This document shows positions 33,743 to 45,344 of a stretch of DNA of 64,000 nt, piece by piece (position 1 is the first letter of the stretch; each line of letters starts with the position of its first letter). The position numbers and the translations under genes were made by a program. The notes beneath the pieces are model-generated. The model did no database searches, had not been told where the DNA came from, and worked only from the letters and a program-made list of their open reading frames with translations. This DNA comes from Monocercomonoides exilis (lineage: Eukaryota > Preaxostyla > Oxymonadida > Polymastigidae), in NCBI GenBank assembly GCA_001643675.2, contig LSRY02000031.1, positions 312,501 through 376,500 of the forward strand, written 5' to 3'.

Positions 33743-34701
33743 GTGGAAGCTGACAAACTTGATTTTCTTTTTTCTTCTTCTTCTGTTTCCTCTAATTTCC
33801 ATCCTTTTTGCAATATTTTCTTTCTCTTCCTCCAGATTCGTTCATTCCTTCCCACTCTAAACAGCCTCCACTTCTCTCTAATTTTCAACACTTCTTTCCT
33901 TCATCAAACACGCTCTTCCACAAATGCTCCTGTTGAGTATATTGGAAATGAAACTGATAGAAAGAAACCTGGAAGACTGACTTCACTTAATGTTAACAGC
34001 TATAGATTTGAGTTATGCGAATGGAATGATTCAAATAGCGGAAGTGCCTGGGGAGGTGCACTTTAGTCAACTGCACAAATGCCAATCTCACAATCACTTC
34101 TTGCTCATTCAACAAATGTACATCAAGCAATGATGAAGGAGGAGCTTTGTTTTGTGAAAATTTATTGCAAGTCAGTATCGCAAAATCTCATTTCACAAGT
34201 TGTCAAGCAAAGCATGGAGGAGCAACTTGTATAGCTTATTTTCTATCCAGTTCTGTCTGGAAATTCTCAGATAACAGAGTGGAATATTGTTAAATAACTA
34301 ACTGGTGTGGAACCGGTTGGTTTTTTTGACTCAAAAAAATGACCTCAACTTACCAATTTTTGTTCACCAAATGCAAGTGCATCTCAGATACCAGTGGCGA
34401 TTCTGCAGATTCTTTAACATTTTATGATCCTCCAGGAAACAAACCAAGTCAATTTCTGGTTTATGACTGCCAGTTTATAAACAACAAATTGACAAATTCG
34501 TCATCTTCATTAGGAGGTGCTGCAATGTTTTACAGAGACACATATTCTTGGATGAGTGGAGGTAAATTCATCACTTTCTGCTTCTTCGATGGCAACACTG
34601 CAACTGATGGAAGAGGAAACGTTGTTTTCTTGAGAAACAATGCCATAACCCAATATCCATTCCAGCAATGTGGTTCAACAACTCCAACACTAAGGTTGTA
34701 G
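33743..34701 (+). pseudogene. Beta-helix gene carried by E2, broken
   Basis: Homologous to the E1 gene along its length (FNTSFLHQTRSSTNAPVEYIGNET, NDSNSGSAWGGAL, TSCSFNKCTSSNDEGGALFC, SHFTSCQAKHGGA, FINNKLTNSSSSLGGAAMFY). It is broken by a small deletion at about 34,066 that shifts the frame, a TAA at about 34,290 and a TGA at about 34,328. The last 120 codons (34,339-34,701) are open. The breaks differ from the single break in the E1 copy, so the two copies decayed independently. Confidence 0.65.
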
Positions 34702-34892
34702 AACAGCAACACAGCTGATAATGCCGAGTGCAACATTTGACTTCCTATCATCTTATCTCCTTTTTTTTCAAATGGAAGTTCATGAGAAATTTCATCTCTT
34801 CATTCTCTTCATTCTCTTCCTCACCCTCTCTTCCTATTCCTTCCGCTTCGACTATGTTTGTGAAAATATACCTTTTTAATGTGAATCTGAAT

Positions 34893-36031
34893 CTACAGCT
34901 TCCGTGTCCACTTCTCCAAAACCTCATATATTATTTCCTCTTTCTGCTTTTGTTCTTTATTTTTCTTAAAAATAAACTTCATGTCTCCAACAACTTTCTC
35001 TTCTTCCTCCTCCTCTTTTTCCTTCTCCAAATCAATCGAACTACCCTCTATCCCCGACTCCTCAAACATTGCCAAATCATTCTTCGACATTTGCATCTGT
35101 TCAACATCTTTCACCGCTCCATCTGAACTTTCATCGAAAGTTATGCCCAAAGACCCGTCTGCTGCTTCTTCTTCTGCTCTTGAAATCTCCTGTTGAATGC
35201 AATAGGCTGACAAAGAACTGCACACTTCTGGTTCCACAGAATGCTGCTTGTTTACACCCACCTCAGCCTTTTCCTTCACAAACCTCAGCCCACTCAGCCC
35301 AAGCGCCTCCACAACAAGAGGTGCTATCACTTCTTCCAGCTTTTCCTGATTCTCTTTGTTTCTCTCCACAAATTCTCTGTGCGCTGTCGGAAACCCGCCT
35401 TTCTCCTCATTCCCATCACTTCCTTCTACCCATCCATCTTCTTTTCACTCTTCTTCTCCCCTTTGCCTCCATCTTTGCCTCCCCTTTCTCCTTCCTCTAC
35501 CTCTTCCCGCTCTTCCAGCACAGCCAGCGCAATCGATACTTGTGACAGAACCACATCCTCCATCCCCAGCCACGCCTCTGACAGCTCCTTCGAATCAATC
35601 TCCCCAACTTCACATCCGCACACCTCGACTGCGGCGATCGCAATATCTGCAGCGAAGGAACAAACAGATCGTTGATCGACGGGAACGCATTCACATCAGC
35701 CGCAGCAAAGATCCGCTTTCTCCCCGACTTCATGCCCACCGACGCTGCAAGCGACGGAAACTGCGCCACCAGCGGAACCGAAAGCATCACCGAAAGCCCC
35801 ACATCGTATGCCCACGCAACAACCCCATACAGCACCGCCCTCGAGCCACAACATATCCCCACATCATCTGCAGCTCTCGCAGCGACAGCAGCTGCTGCAG
35901 CGACAGAGGCATGTTCCGCCCATACACCCCAGCTGCCTCAGGCTACACAATCCGCAGCAGCCTCTCGATGTTATCCATCTCTGATTCCGACGTATATGAC
36001 ACTGCCACCACCGACGCATCCGAAGGGTTAA
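34893..36031 (-). pseudogene. Unknown-family gene carried by E2, decayed
   Basis: Minus-strand pieces: IERLLRIV..AAGVYGRNMPLSLQQLLSL (about 35,970-35,880), then VVAWAYDVGLSVMLSVPLVA and AAADVNAFPSINDLFVPS (35,862-35,497). These are followed by GCEVGEIDSKELSEAWLGME, a Glu/Lys stretch, NQEKLEEVIAPLVVEALGLSG, and an acidic end with EGSSIDLEKEKEEEEEEK (35,369-34,893). It matches the E1 gene block by block. The hydrophobic blocks suggest an alpha-helical, possibly armadillo-like protein, but I do not recognise the family. Frameshifts at about 35,630 and 35,420. Confidence 0.55.
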
Positions 36032-36369
36032 TCACAAGCTCCGATAATAATGGCTGCTCATTCTCTGAAGATTTCTTCTCTTCTCTTCTCGGCCTCCAGA
36101 ATGGCGAAGTTGATCGGAGCGCTGCTCCAGTTGAAGAAGAGGAAGGAGACGAAGAAAAAGAAGGTGCTGAGCGAAGAGACTACTGCTGAGCTGCCCTGGA
36201 CACAAGAGGCTTTTTCAGATGCCCCAACACGTCTGATGGCAGCTCCAATGGATCCACAAACACCACATCCACATTCGGATCAGAAAGATCAACCAACTGG
36301 GAATGCTCTCCGTTCTCGAGCAATGGGAACAGATGGAAAAGAATTTCTTCAGCTGAAAAGTTGAAACGA

Positions 36370-38069
36370 GAAGATAAAGAAGCTGTGATAATAATGAAGG
36401 AATTATCGTTCTGGTCTAGAATCAGATGAATAAAATGAGGGGCAGATTAAAAGATCAATTCAGAAATGGAGGATGCAGTAATTGCTGTTATCTGCTCATT
36501 CTGTTGATTCAAACAAAAATCCCACAGAAGCTATGAGGCATCAGACAGATTCCACAAAATGCTTGCTGTGTCATCCTCAAAAGATGAAGTCTGCAAAGCT
36601 CCAATTTTAGATGAAAAACAGGTTCGCAAGCTTTAAGTTGGTTTTCTTGCTTGTCTTCATTTTCCATTTGCTCAAATACTCGTTATCATTTTCAGAATAA
36701 AACATCATTGCCAAGATAGGTTGCTTTGCTTCCTTTTCATTTCTCTTGTTATCTCTGACGCAGACACAAAAATCGAAGAAATCCAATCAGACGAAGTGAA
36801 TGATGAAGCAGTCGAAGAATTTGTGTGATTAGGCTTCAATTCATTGAAGAAAAAGTCGACAAACGAGTTGAATGAGTCGAGTAGCTATTGATTGTGAAGA
36901 TGAATTAAAAAAAAATTACCAGTGAAATTCAATGGAATCCTTTTCTTCATGCTTGTGTCTTTTGCTTATGTGACTTTATTCTTTGGAACAGTAACCAGTG
37001 AATCCTTCAAACGTTCGGAGTGCCTTTTTTCCTCTTGCCAACAAAAATAAAAAACATATGACAATTCATTTCTGTTTCTTCCTTTCCTCGTTTTCCTCTT
37101 TCATTTCCTTTGCTTCAATCAAAGCATCTTTCAACTTTAACAATTCATCATCAAGATCAAATGACATGTGTTTTGTGCTATCTTGCAGAACTCTCAATCT
37201 TTGGACATCCCCTTTTTTCATCTGACCTTCTTTCATTTATAAATTATTTCTTCGCTTTTCTTCACATTGGAGCAATCGGATTTGTTTTTCCTCAAAATTA
37301 TTCTGTGTAACTCCGTCTGCGTCTCGACATTTACGCTTCACATTTTCTTTTCATCAACCTGTATTAAAAAAAGAATATGCAAATGATGTATTTCAATAAA
37401 TTCAACATAATTCAATCAAGAAAACCTTCATTACAACATAAAAATAAATGTTTTCATTCGAGCATTCACATTTAAAGATAATACTTCATCACTGCTCAAT
37501 AAATACGAACTTGAACTCTTGAACATTATTTCTCCTTCCATCAACTATTTACGTATAAAAGTTATGTCTTCTGCTTTAAAAGAAATTGTTAACTCCATAT
37601 ATTACGCTTGCATAATGATCTATTGTCTTGTAAGCCAAATATCGAATATCTGTAATTTCAAATTTCCATATTTTTTTAATTTTTGTTTTCAACAATTTCA
37701 CTTTATCAGAGAAACGTTATAATTTGTTTTTGATTAATGTTTTTATAATGTTTGCATATTTGGAATTTCCTTTTAATGCATTAAAACCAATGTGTAAATT
37801 TTTAAGACTTTCAAAAAAAAGAACTCATCTTTTCACTTTTTCACAAGAGTGAAAAACACATAAAAATAATTTTTATCGAACATTTAAATTTCACTGTTCA
37901 TTATTCTGTTCTTTATGAAATTATAATAAAACTGAAACTTAAATGAAGTTGGGAATCCTTGAATGAAGTGAGTTTATTTGAATAAAGTACGTCTAATTCA
38001 AATAAACTTATATTTAATTCGAATAAAATGAAGTTATTCGAATTGAAATTTCTTATTCAAATTTCATCT
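36370..38069. other. Non-coding 3' part and right end of E2
   Basis: AT-rich. It shares patches with E1 and ends in a right subterminal array of TTATTTGAATAAAG/TTATTCAAATAAAC motifs (37,965-38,060). The following 100 bp look like a second copy of the array, but this is the displaced right end of E1. Confidence 0.7.
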
Positions 38070-38172
38070 AGTGAGTTTATTTGAATAAAGTGTGTCTTAT
38101 TCAAATAAAGTTATATTTTTTTCGAATAAAATGGAGTTATTTAAATTGAAATTTCTTATTTGAATTTCATCT

Positions 38173-38664
38173 ATTCTATCACTAAAAATCTGAAAAAAAA
38201 CGAGTTTCTGAATGTTACTTAAAGTTGTGATTAACTCATTTAATTCAAAATCATAAGTGGAATTAAAAAATAAGAAAGTCAATTCAAATAAACTGGGGTA
38301 TTATTTAATAACCCCTTCAATTTTAAATTAAATATTCAATTTGAACTGGGGGATCCAATTTGCACCGTATCTTATGAATACACAACAAAATAGTTAAAGT
38401 ATCAAAATCAAAAACAAACAAAAAACCTATATCTGCAATATATATTGGAATTGTAACAAAATGAGCAATTCCATAAAATTAAATCATTCATTATAATGAA
38501 AGATAGAAAAAATAAAAAGCATCAAATCTTTCGTCAAACGCTTAAAAAATTATTGAAAATCAATAATGTACAAGTTTGACGAAATATTGGCAAATAAAAC
38601 CCTTGAAAATAAAAAAAGAAATACTCCTTTATAACTTCTCTCTCTTTCTTTTTCCATCTCATCT
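38173..38664. other. Spacer between E1 and the SLC44-like gene
   Basis: Begins with the right ATT duplication of E1. AT-rich 3' flank of the minus-strand transporter gene. No gene seen. Confidence 0.5.
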
Positions 38665-41505
38665 TTATCTTCTCCCTTTTTTGCTCTTGGGTTGTTGGTG
38701 TGCATTTTTGCCCTTGCGATTCGACCTATCATCCTCTGATGAGTCGCTACTGCTTACAGTAGATTCGCTATCACTATCTGAAGATTCACTATCAACGTCT
38801 GTCTTTTTAGCCCTCTTCGGTGGTGGAGGAGGGACATGAACAGAATTAGCAGCAGGCGCACTAATCTCAGCCTCGAACTGCTCTTTTCCATCCGACAATG
38901 GTTGCATTTGAGGCGCTTCTGGCATTGGCTGCATTGGCACTACGTTTCCAGCCATTGGCGGTTGAGTATATGGTTGCTGAGGGCAATACTGTTGAGGGTA
39001 TGGCTGTTGCGGTGGCTGGGCATAAGGCTGTTGGGGATACGGTTGTTGAAGATAACACTGCTGAGGGTATGGCTGCTGCGGTGGCTGGGCATATGGCTGC
39101 TGGGGATATGGTTGTTGAGAATATGGTTGTTGTGGATATGGCTGTTGCGGAGGTGGTACATACGGTTGTTGCTGAATCTGAGCAGGAAGTGAATTAGGCG
39201 TGGCAGCTTCTGTATTTCCCTCGTTTTTAACAGGCACGCTCCAATAGCTCATGTCGAACGATTCGTCTTTCTCTTTGTATTTCAATGCCTTTTCATATCC
39301 CTTTCTTGCTGCCTCGTCCATGTGCTTCAACAGCTTTTTGCTTCCAAACTTCTCCCATGTTGGTGTTGTAATAGCCATTTCCTCGTCCAGAAGGAAGCTA
39401 ATGAACATCGACGTAATGGCAAACGTGTATGTGTCAAATATCGTGCTCACCACAAACACAATCACAAAAAGTCCAATCACCACGTTCAAGATCCACCCAA
39501 GCTCTGTGTACTTTCCTGTAGCAATGGCATATTCCTGAGTCATTAACCCAAACCACATCGGACGCGCCATCAGAAACAGAATAAACAGACTCAAAAGAAC
39601 TATAAGCGTCTCTGCAATGCCCATCACGAGCGGAATAACAGAATTGAGGACAGCTGATCTGAAGATGTTTCTGATCATTAGCAAAATTGTCTGCTTCCCT
39701 GTTTCGAAAAAGGGGGTTCCTTTGATCGAGATGATGACATAAGCCTGCGAGTTGACGTACTCAAGGAACTGCATAATGCAACTGAGAATGCAGTCAATCA
39801 AACAGCATATTATAACCAGCGGAGACCCGCCCTGTCTGCATATGCTGGCTGCCTGCTCCTGCAACATCTTCAGGATCGTGACAAGCGCAATCAATCCCGA
39901 TCCAAAAGCCACGCTGCCTGTACCGTAGCGAATTGTGCGCCAGAATGCTTTAAATGTTTCGAAGCAAGTGACTTTAGCTTTGTCTCTGGTAAAGTACCAA
40001 GTTGCAATAGTTCCTCCGATTGTCATTTCGTTTATTCCAGACAAAAAAGATGCCATCCAAATAAATCCGAAAAGAGAGAAGATATACCAAAGAGCAGAGT
40101 AGCCAGGAACGTCAATAAAAGGAACTCCATTTACGGTTTTGACTGGATAGCTAGTCACAAGGCACAAAATGCCAAGCACAAACAAAAAAGATACCCCAAA
40201 CGTTAGTATTGAAACAAAAGTGGTTATGATCGGCAGTAGAGGGTTTGTCCGAATCGCATAAGATGTTTCCGCAGTCAGACGCGCAGCAAGTTCAATACGT
40301 TCACGAGCACAGTACATGCAGCACGAACAGCAACACATCACCAACAAAACGATAGCACCTACACCAATCAAGACAAAACCTATAATAGTCCCAATATTTG
40401 GCTGATTTTTATTTGTTTTACTTGTGCTATTGTTTTTAGTGTTATTGTTGTAGTACGGATCATAATAAGGATCATAATACGGATCATAATACGGATCATA
40501 ATACGGAGAACTGACGCGTTGCGCAACTTCATGCTCAGGTTTTGTGTCGTTCATTCTCCGAGGGATCGAGTACACATGAACCGAAGGAAGAGATAACAGG
40601 CTTGCTCCGTTGTTTTTGTAAATCACTACTGGAAGAATTTGGGAAGAACCTGAAAAATCTTCAGCTGATTTTGTTTTGTTGTTGTTAGAATTGTCCGTTG
40701 CAGAATCCATTGCCCCAATTGAAAACATAACTCCAACGATGAAAATTGCAAGACCTACAACTGCAACAGCAACAACTGATCCAATAAGGCAACACCAAAC
40801 CATTCCTCGTGCACAACATGCCATAAATGCGATCCAGATCGCGCAAAGGGCAATTGCTATGAATGCTATTGCAACTATCATCCATATACCACTTATAAAG
40901 CTTCCCATAAAGCTATTGACAAATTCTGTAACTGTTTCTTTTGATTCTTTCGCAATACACACTTTATTCATTGGAGAATAATCGTATGAAACGTAATAGC
41001 ACCCTTTTCTTCCGCATTCGCTTGAATTTAGAGAGCTTGGATTTTCTCCCTTGCACATGCATCGTTCATTATTCGAGGGGCAAGACTTAACACACCACTG
41101 TTCGGATCGATACGCGAATAAGAATGTATTTTTCCGTTGATCGCTGACATTTGTCTTCACTCCACAATAAACTCCCCTAAATGAATTGTCGCATGTTATT
41201 AAATCTGTGAAAATGTTCAAAAAATAATAATTAACAAACTCTGATGCCTGTGGATTTAGAAACATATACAACTTTGCAGCCGCACATGAATATATGAATA
41301 GAATGACCCAAAGCAATACAACAACTCCAAAAGCAATCAAGCAATATATGTCATTGCATTTTTTGTGATTAGCAGGAATGTCAACTTTTCCATTTGTTTC
41401 AACCAAGGAATTTTCTTTTTCTCCAAACTCTGTTTAATTAAACAATAATTAATGATAAAAAATCTTTTATCACATACCTTTAAAAATTGTGGCAACAGCA
41501 AACAT
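38665..41505 (-). CDS. Choline-transporter-like protein (SLC44/CTL family)
   Basis: Two exons on the minus strand: 41505-41478 and 41429-38665. A 48-bp intron (donor GTATGT) separates them, giving 930 residues with start MFAVATIFKEFGEK. The order is typical of CTL proteins. A short cytosolic N-terminus with a C.D..C motif (KKCNDIYC) leads into TM1. A Cys-rich extracellular loop of about 120 residues follows, then TM2 and TM3, a variable loop, and TM4 to TM10. Conserved-type blocks include YGTGSVAFGSGLIAL and GTPFFETGKQTILLMIRN. Ten TM helices are visible, as expected. Oddities are a (YYDP)n repeat in the second loop (genome about 40,455-40,505), and a long C-terminal tail with PQQPY/QPP repeats (about 38,950-39,180) and a final Ser/Asp/Lys-rich stretch. 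CTL proteins move choline or related molecules across the plasma membrane. The substrate here is not shown. Confidence 0.85.
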
Positions 41506-42343
41506 AACAAATCAGCACACTTTCGAAAAGAAATATTGAATAATATAATGGATCAAATAATAAATAAGTGGATCTGAAACAATTTGGTTTCTTTTCAAGG
41601 CATTTGGGCAAGAGGGTACATAGCGACCGGTATAAAATCTGTCTCAAAGAAGAACTATTAACCTTGAAAAACCCATTAACGGATGTGAAAATTCACAAAT
41701 AGGAGAAACATTCGATAAAAAACTGAAAATTTTTTGTATTTAAAAGCAGTTGTTATTAAAAATTAATGATCAAACCCCTAAGATAAATGAGAGAAATATT
41801 TTTTATTTGGTTTTTATTGGGAAATAAAGATTTCTTCTTTGACAATGTGTTTATGAGGGATATGTTTAACTTAAACTTTTAAGTTAATCAACTAATTTAA
41901 GTTTTTTTTATTTTAAGTGGGGAAGTTTTTAAAATATATATTTCTGTTGGATTTTAAAAATAGGTTTTCTCAGCTTTGAATCATTGTAATTCGAAAACCA
42001 CTTTAAAAATATCACAATTGCTTTCATTAGTTATGGACCAAATAAATAAAAACATATTAATCGAATTTTTTTCCGGTCGTTATCTACCAACTTACTGGTA
42101 TTTGCCTAAGCTTATCCTTATAAGCTTCATAAAATGTGCAATAGTCGATTAGGCTCACACCCAAAAATACACAAATTTATGGATTTCTTTTTGATAGAAA
42201 TCACAAACTAATAATAAAAAAAGTGTTAAACAGTAATTGAGTTCCGAAATAATGGTTTGTTGTAAACCTGTGTGACGCACAGTAATTTTCGTTGTTACGT
42301 CCATGAGAGATTTTTGTTCACTTCAGTTTTTTTTTTCTTTTTC

Positions 42344-42376
<33 letters not shown>

Positions 42377-42468
42377 TTTTTTGGAAAGCTTGTTTTATTA
42401 AGTTCATACATAAATTCATTAATATGTATTCTTTGCATATTATTTTACAAAAAATTTTAACGTTGAAC
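41506..42468. other. Upstream spacer of the transporter gene
   Basis: AT-rich, with a slightly more GC-rich patch near 41,590-41,640 of no recognised kind. A CCTGTGTGACG..GTTACGTCC motif at about 42,268 resembles the end of element C, and a T-rich run (about 42,327-42,382) follows it. No gene or tRNA seen. Confidence 0.5.
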
Positions 42469-43089
42469 ATATGGGACGAAATTTTATGCTTAATGAATTT
42501 CGTTTTATTCAAAAGATGAATTGTGAATAGAACTTTTCTATTTGAATAAATTCAACTTATTTGAATGAACTGAGTTATTTTAAAAAATGAAGTAATGCTA
42601 TTTCAAATGGTTGATTTGACACTTGAATAAAGTGCGATTCACTTAAATAATGTTTTTTTAAAAAATAAAAGAGCACTAATTATATCATTTTTACGTTTTA
42701 TCTTTCACTTTATCAACAAAAAAACTGAAAAATTCAAATTAATTATGATTTCTCAATATTCTCAAACAAAATTAGAGATGTGTTAAAAGAAGGTTTTATT
42801 TGATAGAAATAACGTGAAATGAATGAAAAAATAATTATGTTCTCATTCTTATGTCCTGTTTTTTCTCTTTAACGAAAAATGTGATCATCAAATAATTTGT
42901 TATCAAAAATAAAAATTAGCTTCCATTGATGTTCATGGAGCGATTTGTCACTTATATTTTCGATACTGCTGAAGTGCGAAGCTGAATTCATGGGTCGATG
43001 CAGCTTTCGATATCAACTTTCTATTTTTACGACTTATGAATCAATTATTTCATCAGATTTTTTTTTTAAAGCTACATTAAATACTTCTT

Positions 43090-43830
43090 TAATGAATCAA
43101 CATCTGCTTTCATCCACTGAGCGTCAGAAGAAATCTCCATCTTCACCATCCCAAACTCCTTAGGATCCTTTCTGCTGTTATCATTCGCAATATCTTTCTA
43201 ATCTTCGGCTTCATTCTTTTCCTTCTTCCTCAAACAGCCAGAACAACAATGACTACAAGCAGTGATACAACAACCTCAATGCAAACAATCAACGACAAAT
43301 ACGATTTCCCTTCTTTTCCTCCTTCAACAAGTTTTCCTTTTCCATTTGTTTTTAATTCGCTCTTGTTCTTCAGAATATAAGAATCAGTTGATGAATGCTT
43401 ATTGTTATTTTCAAACATATCATCATCACAGGCACCTCCGTTTCATCTTTGATCGACGAAAGATTTTTCGAATGTGCTGTTTAAAATGCTTCAGTTTCAC
43501 TGACAAATCCATCTTCTACAAAATTACATATCTCAATCAGGTCTGAATCTCCAGATGACAAAATCAGTCGGAATGACGAATCACATGGAAGAAGAAGCGC
43601 TCCCTTGTATTATATTTCAATCCCACCTCCATTTTCATTGGCTAAAGCCTCTTCCAGCTTGAGAATGAAGAAAGATGATTCCCTTTTTCTCACCATTTAT
43701 TCCAGGCTGCATCCATCATCCAGAATACACAGCGAAGAATTATCTTTCACCCCATCCCCTCCCTTCAAGCTCGAAATTATCAGCAAAGCAGAATCCAAAC
43801 AGATGATAATATCCTGAGTGAAAAATATAA
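43090..43830 (-). pseudogene. Captured beta-helix/TM fragment (in transposon B)
   Basis: The inverted counterpart of 22,303-23,090, with the same end phrases (VEGGKEGKSYLSLIV, NDNSRKDPKE). It is more damaged than the A copy. Part of its sequence (43,300-43,400, LVEGGKEGKSY, SELKTNGKGK) is as close to the host gene at 2,240-2,330 as the A copy is, consistent with capture before A and B separated. Confidence 0.75.
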
Positions 43831-45076
43831 AGAAAAAATGGATTGTTGTCAAAGAATCATCCTTTTTCAATCGTCACATTTCCAGTCAAGATCAACAATT
43901 CACAAATGAAGAATTAGAAATTGAAGCTCATTTATCATTATTGTTGAATTTTTTTAATGGACAAGCGAATTATTTTGCACAAACAAATCTTCTAATCTTT
44001 AAGCTTCATATTGTAACTAAAGGGAAGTGAAGAAATGAACACTTCCAACAAACAGATTTGTTCACACTCCTAAATAGAGGCAGAGCAATATCAAAAAAGC
44101 TATTTTCATTTTTGGATATCAACAACAACCAGAGAATGAGCAGTTATTCACAAAAATCTGTGCATCCAGAGGGATCAGCTACACTGTTTTAGGAGCATTC
44201 GAATGAACAGAAATGTTGCTGCACAAAATTACTGACAGCTTCATCTCTCTTCTCATTTCATTGTCAGCTCACATCCTTCTTCTCATCATATCTTCTCTGA
44301 CAAAAGTTTTCTAAGTTCTGATCTCCAAAAACGGAACCTCATGAATCACACATCATTTTGAGGCCTGTGAGAAATTGAAGCAAATGATACTACAATTTCA
44401 CATGATTTGCATTGAACATTTTCACCCATCCGAATTCATCGACTTTTTCCAATTAAAAGCTGATTCTTGAAATGGAATTTTGGAACTTTGTTATTTCACC
44501 TTCTCCTTTGCAGCACATGAAGATGACCAGGAGCCTGTGAAAATATCCATTTCTTATAGAAAAAAAGGATATAAGAGGAAAAAGAATGTGAAAAAACAAT
44601 ATAATTTCGAATAAGCCTCTGAAAGTTTTGATACAATTGAATAGATATTAACTCACAAGGAAAACAATCTATGTTTTTCACATTTGAGTATTGCTTTATT
44701 CGTAAAAAAACTGATATACGTTACGAATAATTAGAAATTTCGTTCAACGTGTTTTAAACATTTTTGAACATTCGATTTTCTGGATGCACCTCAATTATAA
44801 TTTACTAATTTTTTTTATTTTCAATTTGTCAGAAATGAATGAGTCTGGTGAGCTAAACTCAATCAACTTTTCAAAAGCAGAATTTGTTTAACTTTTGTTT
44901 AACTTTTTGTTTAACTGATCATCCTTTTTCGGAGAGTCTCTCAATAAGATATCTTTTCAAGAACATTTTAACAAATATGGATGATGAATATCGATAAAAA
45001 TGTTCAGTGGACAAGTTCGAATCATTGTTTTGTGTTTATGTTTCATTTTCCACATAATTTTGAAAAATCTAATCTA
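43831..45076. other. Internal non-coding part of transposon B
   Basis: Collinear with 21,116-22,330 of A in inverted orientation. It includes the region matching A's 81-codon frame and the upstream region of the transposase. No intact gene. Confidence 0.55.
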
Positions 45077-45337
45077 TATGGGAGATTATTTTCGAAATCA
45101 TAACTTTTTTCGGGGTGTCGATTTTTCAAACGTTGTTTGTCTTTTGGAAAAGATAATGTCTTCAATTTGTGTATTTGTCACAACTGTTTAATATACAAAT
45201 GTTTGAGTTCAAATAAAGATGTCATTGTTTTTTTAAAGCCTTTTCACTTTTCAGTATTCTTTTGTTGATATTCAAGAGATATTTTTCAGCCGAAATTTTT
45301 GACAGAAAAAATATGATTTCAAAAATAACAACCCATA
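45077..45337. mobile_element. 260-bp MITE (TATGGGTGATTATTTTTGAAA family) in transposon B
   Basis: The ends TATGGGAGATTATTTTCGAA and its inverse TTCAAAAATAACAACCCATA bound a segment absent from the same place in A (A reads directly TCTATTTCGAATAATG near 21,090-21,100). It ends 7 bp before the transposase ATG and so displaces the native promoter. Relatives lie at 55,846 and 56,567. Confidence 0.8.
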
Positions 45338-45344
45338 TCGAATA

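Larger units (their letters stand above)
33265..38069 (+). mobile_element. Transposon E2, nested inside E1
   Basis: The left end is AGATGAAATTTGAATAAAC and the right end, inverted, AGATGAAATTTGAATAAGA. AGT lies at both flanks (33,262-33,264 and 38,070-38,072). Length 4,805 bp. It is organised like E1: about 130 bp of subterminal repeats, an AT-rich leader with an A run (33,620), a plus-strand beta-helix gene, a minus-strand gene, then AT-rich sequence. The inner sequences of E1 and E2 have diverged, with numerous changes and length differences. The two are therefore old relatives, not a recent duplication. Confidence 0.88.
28797..38172 (+). mobile_element. Transposon E1, interrupted by E2
   Basis: The left end AGATGAAATTTGAATAAAC begins at 28,797 and the right end ..TTTGAATTTCATCT stops at 38,172. 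ATT flanks both sides (28,794-28,796 and 38,173-38,175). The body is 28,797-33,264 plus 38,073-38,172; the rest is E2. Excising E2 with one copy of its AGT duplication restores E1's subterminal sequence exactly (AAATGAAGTGAGTTT, as in E2's own right end). E1 has no transposase. It carries a broken beta-helix gene (plus) and a broken gene of unknown family (minus), and shares end and subterminal sequence design with A and B. Confidence 0.85.

Noticed and set aside
37965-38172. Tandem duplication of the right terminus of E2
   Set aside because: Better explained as E2's end followed by the displaced end of E1, because the AGT and ATT duplications fit exactly.
28797-38172. CRISPR-like or satellite array from the repeated TTATTTGAATAAA motifs
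   Set aside because: Spacing is irregular, orientation is mixed and the motifs are confined to transposon ends.
38836-39197. Plus-strand Trp/Leu-rich frames opposite the PQQPY repeats
   Set aside because: Antisense readings of a repetitive coding tail.
42060-42160. Possible tRNA or small RNA (short inverted AAGCTTATCC..TTATAAGCTT)
   Set aside because: No cloverleaf, no TTCRA loop and no conserved A or B box.
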